Assembly: GCF_004341515.1 (NCBI RefSeq)
Contig: NZ_SLZF01000009.1
Span: forward strand, 1 to 64,000
Reading direction: 5' to 3'
Length of the DNA stretch: 64,000 nt
DNA from: Allobosea sp. BK604
GTDB lineage: Bacteria > Pseudomonadota > Alphaproteobacteria > Rhizobiales > Beijerinckiaceae
Shown here: piece by piece, positions 58,411 to 64,000 of the stretch
Numbering within the stretch: position 1 is the first letter of the stretch
Layout of the letters: each line of letters starts with the position of its first letter
The notes under the pieces: model-generated
The model's input: the letters and a program-made list of their open reading frames with translations, nothing else
Told to the model about the DNA's origin: nothing
The model's database searches: none
Made by a program: the position numbers and the translations under genes

Positions 58411-58633
58411 ATGTCGGACGGGCAACTAAGGGCGGGAGAGCTTGCTCTATTGCGACGGTTTCCGGCGTGCTGCCGGACGATCGAGGCGCTGATCGCTCGC
58501 GACGGCGACTTTCGCGACATGTGCGAAGAACTCGCGGAGGCCGAGAGCGCGCGCTGCGGGCGGCGGAGGCGCTGCCGCCCACGCTCCGAACGGACAGGCA
58601 GGCCGAATGGCATCCAACCATGCCTCCGGCTAC
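58411..58633 (+). pseudogene. Frameshifted small helical protein
   Basis: From ATG 58411 the frame encodes MSDGQLRAGELALLRRFPAC then CRTIEALIARDGDFRDMCEE and LAEAE. The protein-like sequence then continues in another frame from about 58554 (LRAAEALPPTLRTDRQAEWH). Together these make a normal-looking small helical protein of a type that I know from alphaproteobacteria (LLRRFPxLRPxIExLxxxDxxFRxMCEE pattern). A frameshift near 58550 breaks it. Confidence 0.65.
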
Positions 58634-58682
58634 CGCCACCGGCATCGGTTGACGGCGCCGTGGCACAAGCTGCGCCCCATCC

Positions 58683-60155
58683 TCACGCCACGGCGGCGGG
58701 CCTCTCCGCGATATCGAGCTGGTAGGAGTTGAGCATCGTCTGGACGAGGCGGTCCGCCGCCGACCAGTCATAGGTGCGGAAGGAGTGGCCCTTGGTGACG
58801 AAGGTCGCTCCCGCGTAGAACATCTCATACTGGTGATGGCGCGAGCCGAATTCGGAGCCGACCGCGTCCCAGGCCAGCTTGTAGAACTTGACGCGGTCGC
58901 GCGAGGCGGAGCTCGGGGAGCGTTGCGTCCTGTCGATCAGGGCCGCGATGGCGGGGTCGGCGAAATCAGCCGCGGATGAAGGCAGCATGATCATGCCGCC
59001 GCCGGCGAGCTCGCGCAGCGTGTTGAGCACTTTCGGGTAGAGCTGCTGGGTCAGCACCTGCGCCGTATAGAGCGTGTGGCGGTCGGGGACGAAGTAGCCG
59101 CCGGCCATGCTTCCCTTCACCTCGATCGCCGTGACGAGCGCGTCGACCATGGCGGCTTCGGCCGCGAGCTGGCCGAGGATCTCCCTGACCTGCGGGAAGG
59201 CGGTGACGCCATTGATCTCGGCGATGCGGTGGCCGAGCCCGACCAGGAACCTCAGCTTGACGCTGAGCCGCACCATGGCCTGGTAGTTCTGGTAGACATG
59301 GCAGGGCGTCGCGTGGAACTGCTTCTGGCACATCGCGACATCGCCATGCACGAAGACCCGCTCCCAGGGGACGTGCACATCCTCGAAATAGAGGACGGAA
59401 TCGTTCTCGTCGTAGCGGCTGGAGAGCGGGTTGTCGAAGACGGACCCGGCCGCGCGCTCGTAGGATTTGCGCGACAGCATCGTGAGGCCCCTGGCATTCA
59501 TCGGAACGGCGAAGGACAGCGCATAACGCTCCTCGCCCGGCGCGAGCGGCTGGATGCAGCTGACGAAGACCTCGTCGGCGATGACACCGCCCGTCGCCAG
59601 CATCTTGGCGCCGCGCACCGTGATGCCGCTCGCGTCGCGGTCGACGATGCCGGCCGTCAGGAACGGATCGGCCTGTTGCCCCGCCTCCTTCGAGCGGTCG
59701 GCCTGGGGATTGATGATGACATAGGTGAGGTAGAGGTCGCGATCGCGCGCAAAGCGATAGTACTCGGCCAGCGCCGAGGCGCGCGCGTGATCGTAGGCCT
59801 CGAAGACATCGAGCCCCATGACCATTCCCGAAACGCAGGAAGCGACATGGTCGGGCGCCCGCCCCATGAACCCGGCATGCAGCCCGGCCCAGGCCTCCAG
59901 GGCCTTGCGCCGCTGCTGCAACTCCGCCAGCGTCGTCGGCAGCTGCCAGATCCGGTTGGCGCGGCCGCCCTCGCTTGTCTCGTAGGTCATCAGCTCGCGA
60001 TTGCCGGGGTCGCCGGAGAAATCGAACAGCCCGGCCATCGATGCCGCGACGTTGCGAAAGGCGCTCGAAGACGTGACGTCCGCGACACGCTCGCCATCGA
60101 TATAGATGCAGCGTTCGTCCTTGAGGCTTGCGAGATAATCGGCTCCGGTCCTCAT
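58683..60155 (-). CDS. hpaB: 4-hydroxyphenylacetate 3-hydroxylase family, oxygenase component
   Basis: 490 residues, FADH2-dependent aromatic or heterocyclic monooxygenase, cytosolic. Blocks of the HpaB family: TGADYLASLKDERCIYIDGE at the start, APDHVASCVSG, YVIINPQADRSKE, GITVRGAKMLATGGVIADEV (the flavin-binding loop) and FEDVHVPWERVFVHGD. Reduced flavin comes from the next gene upstream. HpaB relatives include chlorophenol 4-monooxygenases and pyrrole-2-carboxylate oxygenases, so the substrate is uncertain, and no 4-hydroxyphenylacetate pathway genes are nearby. ATG 60155 follows GAGGGGAG. The operon diverges from a MarR regulator. Confidence 0.9.
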   Translation of the reverse strand: MRTGADYLASLKDERCIYIDGERVADVTSSSAFRNVAASMAGLFDFSGDPGNRELMTYETSEGGRANRIWQLPTTLAELQQRRKALEAWAGLHAGFMGRAPDHVASCVSGMVMGLDVFEAYDHARASALAEYYRFARDRDLYLTYVIINPQADRSKEAGQQADPFLTAGIVDRDASGITVRGAKMLATGGVIADEVFVSCIQPLAPGEERYALSFAVPMNARGLTMLSRKSYERAAGSVFDNPLSSRYDENDSVLYFEDVHVPWERVFVHGDVAMCQKQFHATPCHVYQNYQAMVRLSVKLRFLVGLGHRIAEINGVTAFPQVREILGQLAAEAAMVDALVTAIEVKGSMAGGYFVPDRHTLYTAQVLTQQLYPKVLNTLRELAGGGMIMLPSSAADFADPAIAALIDRTQRSPSSASRDRVKFYKLAWDAVGSEFGSRHHQYEMFYAGATFVTKGHSFRTYDWSAADRLVQTMLNSYQLDIAERPAAVA

Positions 60156-60186
60156 CACCCGTCTCCCCTCTGGTTGAAATGATGGA

Positions 60187-60705
60187 TCAGTAGTGGATCG
60201 GCAGCGGCCAGGCTGGTTCGCGCTCGGACTCCTCGCGCAGGTCGCGGTAACGCCCGCGGAAAAAGATCAGGGGGGCGGCGGCCTCGGGCCCAACGCTGTA
60301 GTCACGGACCCGCGCGACGAAGATGACATGGTCGCCACCGTCGTGATGGGCGTAGGGCTCGCATTCGAAATGGACCAGCGCACCGGCGATCAGCGGCGCT
60401 TTCCGTTCGGCGAGGATGGCCCGGACAGTGCTCCATTTGTCCGACATGGCGCGCGCGAACTGGTTCGAGAGCGCCTCCTGATCCCGGGCCAGCACGTTCA
60501 CAGCGAAGACGTCGGCCTCGAGCATGGCCGGCAGGCTGTTCGCCCGGCGGTCGACGCTGAACAGCACGAGTGGCGGATCGACCGATACGGAGTTGAAGGA
60601 GCTCATCGTCATGCCGATGAGTCCGTTTCCGGAGCCGCGGGCGGTGACGATGGCCACGCCTGTCGCGAATTCTCCCAAGGCACGCCTGAACGATCGATCG
60701 GTCAT
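60187..60705 (-). CDS. hpaC: Flavin reductase (HpaC-like)
   Basis: 172 residues; reduces FAD or FMN with NAD(P)H and hands it to the oxygenase. Flavin-reductase-like split-barrel motifs: ATGVAIVTARGSGNGLIGMT, MSSFNSVSVDPPLVLFSVD (flavin site), FAVNVLARDQEALSNQFAR and the NADH-side HDGGDHVIFVARV. ATG 60705 is chosen; a TTG at 60711 is possible. It starts the two-gene operon, 31 bases ahead of hpaB, and the MarR operator lies between it and the divergent regulator. Confidence 0.92.
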   Translation of the reverse strand: MTDRSFRRALGEFATGVAIVTARGSGNGLIGMTMSSFNSVSVDPPLVLFSVDRRANSLPAMLEADVFAVNVLARDQEALSNQFARAMSDKWSTVRAILAERKAPLIAGALVHFECEPYAHHDGGDHVIFVARVRDYSVGPEAAAPLIFFRGRYRDLREESEREPAWPLPIHY

Positions 60706-60738
60706 CGCCAACTCCGATCACGGCTATGCTTTTTAAGA

Positions 60739-60771
60739 TAGCTTTCATAGAAAGCTAGTTTTAAAACCTAG
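60739..60771. promoter_or_regulatory. MarR-type operator palindromes
   Basis: A perfect palindrome TAGCTTTCATAGAAAGCTA (60739-60757) and a second near-palindrome CTAGTTTTAAAACCTAG (60755-60771) lie between the divergent hpaC and marR starts, in an AT-rich stretch of an otherwise GC-rich region. Size and symmetry fit a MarR dimer site covering both promoters. Confidence 0.75.
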
Positions 60772-60848
60772 TCAAGCAAGATTTCGTGCTCCCCACGGGA
60801 TCGGAACGGACCTAGACTTGGGGCGTGGAGCGCGAGGTCGAGACGGCG

Positions 60849-61385
60849 ATGGATGAGAGGCTTTTGACGGTGACGCGGCCAGAATTGCTCAGCGAGGCGC
60901 AGGACACGGCGTTCCGCGCGATGCTCTATGATTTCTTCGCTTTCGGGAGCACGCTCGAGACGGCCCGGACCGGGTTTGCGAGCTATGTCGGGCTGACGCC
61001 CACGCAATATTTCAGCCTGATCGTGATCGCGCGCGCCGATCCGAAGGCTCCGGTCGGCGTCAACCAGGTCGCCGCCCGGCTCCATCTCTCCGGCGCGTTC
61101 GTCACCAACGAGATCAACAAGCTCGTCCAGGAGGGGCTGGTCGACAAGAGACCGCACCCGACCGATGGTCGGCGGGTCCAGCTCGTCGCGACCAAGGCCG
61201 GCTGGGAGAAGCTGACGCATCTGGCGGCCTTCCAGAGGCCCGTCAACGACGCGCTATTCGAGACCCTGACGGAAGAGGAATTCAGGCAGCTCGGCGCGAT
61301 CATGCGCCGCCTTGCCGAAGGCGGCCCACGCGCGTTGCAGCTCGCGAAATACTACGAGGGCAAGAGCCCTGGTGCCGGCGCTTGA
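60849..61385 (+). CDS. MarR-family transcriptional regulator
   Basis: 178 residues with the winged-helix fold of MarR: SLIVIARADPKAPVGVNQVA, recognition helix region SGAFVTNEINKLVQEGLVDK and the wing RPHPTDGRRVQLVAT (a DxRxxxxxLT-like wing with the D-G-R). N- and C-terminal helices form the dimer. It probably represses the divergent hpaCB operon and itself, released by the aromatic substrate. ATG 60849 is preferred over GTG 60825. Confidence 0.9.
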   Translation: MDERLLTVTRPELLSEAQDTAFRAMLYDFFAFGSTLETARTGFASYVGLTPTQYFSLIVIARADPKAPVGVNQVAARLHLSGAFVTNEINKLVQEGLVDKRPHPTDGRRVQLVATKAGWEKLTHLAAFQRPVNDALFETLTEEEFRQLGAIMRRLAEGGPRALQLAKYYEGKSPGAGA

Positions 61386-61595
61386 GCGCAACGATTGTCG
61401 GGAACCGCGTCCTGCGCCGCGTGCGCATCGCGCCCGGTCTCATCCGGCTTCGGCTGCCCGAGAAGCGCGAATACGGGCCAGCGCGGAGAGGATCGTGGTC
61501 GCCATGCCTGCCGAATGTGCGGAAGGCCTTTATCGACTCCTCCCCCCGGTTGCGGCAAGGTCGGCGCGCCAACTCCTGAGGTGAGATGATGAAGG

Positions 61596-61838
61596 CTACC
61601 GACCACCCATCCGGTCGGCGCCACGGTTTGCGCCATACAGCGCTGCCGCCAGCTCGGCTAGCGGGCCATCCGGGTCCGCGCGCCAGAGGCGAACGACAAT
61701 CTCGCCCAGGTCGTCTTTCGCCGTCATCTGTGCTTCGGGCGGCACTGGAGCCTGGCGGTTGACCAGCAACCAGGCGTCGTCGAATGCTTCAACCAGCTTT
61801 TTCAGCTTTGCCGGATCGGTGACGGTGGACAGCGGCAT
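61596..61838 (-). CDS. Small hypothetical protein, 80 aa
   Basis: Soluble protein beginning MPLSTVTDPAKLKKLVEAFD. Its second half (AKDDLGEIVVRLWRADPDGP then LAELAAALYGANR) aligns with the small protein at 19816-20091. Both have an AW pair 20-30 residues before the DLGxIVV core. The function is unknown. The ATG at 61838 is preceded by GGGAG. Confidence 0.65.
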   Translation of the reverse strand: MPLSTVTDPAKLKKLVEAFDDAWLLVNRQAPVPPEAQMTAKDDLGEIVVRLWRADPDGPLAELAAALYGANRGADRMGGR

Positions 61839-62165
61839 GGAGGCTCCCGACGATGCGCCGTACCGGCGCGCTCACCGGACGCCTGGCCGTTTGGGCCGGT
61901 AAGACTTTGACGCGCATCAATCGCTCGGAGTCAGCGAGATTACTTGCCATTTTGCGCCAATACGCTGTCAAGCATCGTCTCCTGCGTATAACGCGGCCAG
62001 GATATCTCGACGATCGAATGGACGGTACGAGCGGTCGCGCCCAGCGATGAGCGCGATATGACTGAGCTCGATGGCCAACCGGTAGCGACCCGCGCTCGGG
62101 ACGAGGCAGCGGGATCCAAATCCAGGTCGGCCCGCGGCCTGGATCGATCAAGTCCCCGAGCGGCC
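61839..62165. other. Intergenic region without a supported gene
   Basis: About 330 bases. Frames on both strands have no credible start or recognisable sequence. Confidence 0.4.
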
Positions 62166-62855
62166 CTATTCGCCTGTTTTGCCCGCCGCCTGGGCTGCCA
62201 GCACGCTCTCAGCGAGCCGGTCGAGCGCCGGATCGGGAATGCCGTGGGCGTGCAGCCCGTCGCGGGTCTGGAAGAGATAATCCGCCGAGCTGCCGAGAGC
62301 CCCGGTCGCCGTCGCCAACCGTCGGATCATGTCGGCAGGGGCCAATCCGCCGGCATAGTTGAGGCCGGCCGGGTCGATGGTGAAGGCGATGGCGCTGCCG
62401 AAGCGCGCGCCGCTCTCGTCGAACAGGTCGAGCCAGCGCGGGATATAGGCGCCTGACAGCATCTCGCGCTTCCACAGGATGGAGAGCTCGGATTCGAGCT
62501 TCTCCTCGCAGAGGCGGAGGGCGACGCCGGTGCACTCGCCGCCCGCGTCGAGGCCGAGCACGAGGCCGGGATTGGCGAGCGAGCCGCGCCCGATCATGGT
62601 CGAGAGGCAGAAGGCGCGGTGCCAGCCGATGATGCGGGCCGTCCGGCTTTCCACCGCAGCGATGGTCGGGTTCCAGATCAGCGAGCCATAGGCGAAGAGC
62701 CAGGCATCGCCCTCCGGCCGGGCGGCAAGCGTCGCCTGAAGCGAGGCCGAACGCTCGGCCTCGGTCAGGACACGCATCGTTGGGGCTTCGCGGGCGACGA
62801 GGGCGTCGATGCCGCCGCTCTCGATCATCTCGCGGGTGAGGATGTGCTTGTCCAT
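62166..62855 (-). CDS. Gamma-glutamylcyclotransferase, ChaC-like
   Basis: 229 residues. ChaC enzymes release 5-oxoproline from glutathione in the cytosol. The family substrate loop WLFAYGSLIWNP is at about residue 47, the catalytic Glu lies within the later LWKREMLSGAYIPRW block, and RTARIIGWHRAFCLST and GLNYAGGLAPADMIRRLA match the C-terminal part. ATG 62855 (MDKHILTREM) fits the family length; longer readings extend into DNA without support. Glutathione turnover might matter to the Kef antiporter 30 kb away, but no linkage is implied. Confidence 0.92.
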   Translation of the reverse strand: MDKHILTREMIESGGIDALVAREAPTMRVLTEAERSASLQATLAARPEGDAWLFAYGSLIWNPTIAAVESRTARIIGWHRAFCLSTMIGRGSLANPGLVLGLDAGGECTGVALRLCEEKLESELSILWKREMLSGAYIPRWLDLFDESGARFGSAIAFTIDPAGLNYAGGLAPADMIRRLATATGALGSSADYLFQTRDGLHAHGIPDPALDRLAESVLAAQAAGKTGE

Positions 62856-63426
62856 GGTCTGTCTCTGTATCATCACATGATGAGGCTTCGCCTTTCCCGC
62901 CTCAGTGAGGCTGGACGAGGCTGAGCTCAGCCGGTTCGGCAGAGGCTGGCGCAGGCAAATCTGCGGCCAGGGGCGCGAACATGTCGGTGACGCCCACGCC
63001 AAGCTGCATCCACCGGCATTTATCGCCTCACCATGCCGAGATGGCGCTACCCCGCCGCCTGGATAGCGCAACCTGGACTTCGGGAGTGCTCACGCCCTCC
63101 CTCGACATGATCGATCGCAGGCGGGCACTGACCGTAGAGTTCGCGAGGCTGCGGCGGGCGCAAAGCGGGAGGACGATCATGAGCTGGGATATCGGATCGA
63201 GCCATCTCGCGACCGGCGCGGCGCTTGCCGAGCTCAAGACGATCCCTGCAGAAGGCGCGCGTCGATGCGCTGCCACGTGTATAAAGTCGATTGAGATGCC
63301 CCCGGCCTGCGTTTCATGCGGCCGTTGCCGGGTCGATGACGGCAAGCGCGCGGCGCGCCAGCATGAACCCGCCGCAGCCGGCGAGCCCATGCCTGACGGA
63401 CAAGATTTCAGGACAGGAGCATGTCA
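62856..63426. other. Intergenic region, no supported gene
   Basis: About 570 bases between the divergent ChaC-like and cupin genes. A frame open at 62981-63430 on the plus strand has odd composition (Arg/Cys-rich) and no recognisable content. Both promoters should lie here. Confidence 0.4.
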
Positions 63427-63888
63427 ATGAGAACGACGCTGAGCGCTGCGGCAACAGCCTTGTTGCTGATCGTCGCAAGTGCGAATGCCCAGGACAAGGC
63501 GCGAGAACCCGGAGATCAGGGAAGGAGCGTGACCTTTGCCGGGGCAAAGAACGCCAAGGTCACGCAAGTCTACCAGCGCGCCTTGCCGGGCATCCCCGGA
63601 AAGAGCCTCAAGGGCGTTCTGGTCGAATATGGCCCCGGCGGCTATTCGCCCTCACATACCCACGCGAAATCCGCGGTCATCTACGCGACCGTCATCGAAG
63701 GCTCCGTGCGCAGCCAGGTCGGCGACGGGCCCGTCGTCACCTACAGGACCGGACAGAACTGGACGGAACTGCCGGGGGACCATCATCGCGTCAGCGCCAA
63801 TGCGAGCCGGGTCCGTCCCGCAAAAATCCTCGCGGTCTTCGTCGTCGACGATGCCGATCCCGAACTCACCATCCCCGACAAGAACTGA
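63427..63888 (+). CDS. Exported cupin-domain protein
   Basis: 153 residues with a signal peptide (RTTLSAAATALLLIVASANA). The rest is a single cupin barrel with metal-type motif 1 GGYSPSHTHAKSAVIYATVIEG (G-x5-H-x-H pattern; the usual Glu is displaced) and motif 2 in WTELPGDHHRVSANAS. It is probably periplasmic. AGGAG precedes ATG 63427 at good spacing; ATG 63421 is too close to it. Function unknown; such cupins are often linked to stress or small-molecule binding. Confidence 0.85.
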   Translation: MRTTLSAAATALLLIVASANAQDKAREPGDQGRSVTFAGAKNAKVTQVYQRALPGIPGKSLKGVLVEYGPGGYSPSHTHAKSAVIYATVIEGSVRSQVGDGPVVTYRTGQNWTELPGDHHRVSANASRVRPAKILAVFVVDDADPELTIPDKN

Positions 63889-64000
63889 TCGGTCCGGGAC
63901 AGCGCATGGCGGCGTGGCGCCGTTGTCGCCCGTCGAACTCAGCCGCTCAGTCGGAGCGCAGGCCCGAAGCGGACGCCCTGGCGAAGCGAGCGAAGGTCCC
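63889..64000. other. Window end, nothing called
   Basis: About 110 bases after the cupin gene. I see no gene start, repeat or clear terminator. Confidence 0.4.

Noticed and set aside
62981..63430. Open frame before the cupin gene
   Set aside because: Cys/Arg-rich composition, no ribosome site and no similarity to anything known to me.

Overview
The window is GC-rich chromosomal DNA of an alphaproteobacterium. The coding style, the gene families (bacteriophytochrome with a HWE-type kinase, DUF47-Pit, MdoG, FbpB-type ABC transporters) and the intergenic repeats built on a 'GCGAACCGGTxxCCACTTCGC' core all fit the Hyphomicrobiales (Rhizobiales), perhaps a Bosea-like genus. That assignment is inference. 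I saw no tRNA, rRNA, CRISPR array, complete prophage or intact insertion sequence.

Layout. 1-1.4 kb: three small conserved or hypothetical genes. 1.5-6.7 kb: a minus-strand operon DUF3141 hydrolase - phosphate acyltransferase - ackA - fabI (acyl-phosphate/acetate and fatty-acid metabolism). 7.2-14.2 kb: a plus-strand envelope block: MscS-type channel, transglutaminase-like protein, periplasmic glucan protein (OpgD/MdoG), cardiolipin synthase-like PLD protein and a methyltransferase. 14.5-19.7 kb: a signalling block: hybrid histidine kinase, then heme oxygenase overlapping a bacteriophytochrome, so chromophore synthesis and photoreceptor are translationally coupled. 20-27 kb: two exported alpha/beta hydrolases, small membrane proteins, a SBF-family transporter, an arylsulfatase and an odd carrier-protein-like membrane protein. 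27.3-30.1 kb: a two-subunit molybdenum hydroxylase. 30.7-33 kb: a Kef-type cation/proton antiporter. 33.3-40.1 kb: a sugar or nucleoside catabolic operon (FGGY kinase, SDR, ribose-type ABC transporter, nucleoside hydrolase). 40.3-43.1 kb: a winged-helix/hydrolase fusion divergent from an MFS transporter. 43.4-49.6 kb: an ABC importer divergent from DUF47-Pit, with a perfect Pho box between them. 49.7-52 kb: NUDIX hydrolase, then a less GC-rich islet with tiny ORFs, a Rap1a/Tai-like protein and a dead IS5-type transposase. 52-57 kb: a SbmA/YddA-like ABC protein whose ATPase motifs are all degenerate, and a GH3 glycosidase. 57-58.7 kb: small membrane proteins mixed with gene remnants. 58.7-61.4 kb: a HpaBC-type two-component flavin monooxygenase divergent from a MarR regulator with a clear operator palindrome. 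61.6-64 kb: a small protein, a ChaC-like enzyme and an exported cupin.

The most interesting points are: (i) the orientation-informative Pho box between Pit and the ABC importer, which predicts opposite control of the two; (ii) the SbmA-like transporter that seems to have lost ATP hydrolysis while keeping an intact reading frame; (iii) the bphO-bphP signalling block; (iv) the carrier-like protein with a transmembrane hairpin set inside its second module; and (v) a dispersed palindromic repeat family at eight places, several of them directly against gene ends.
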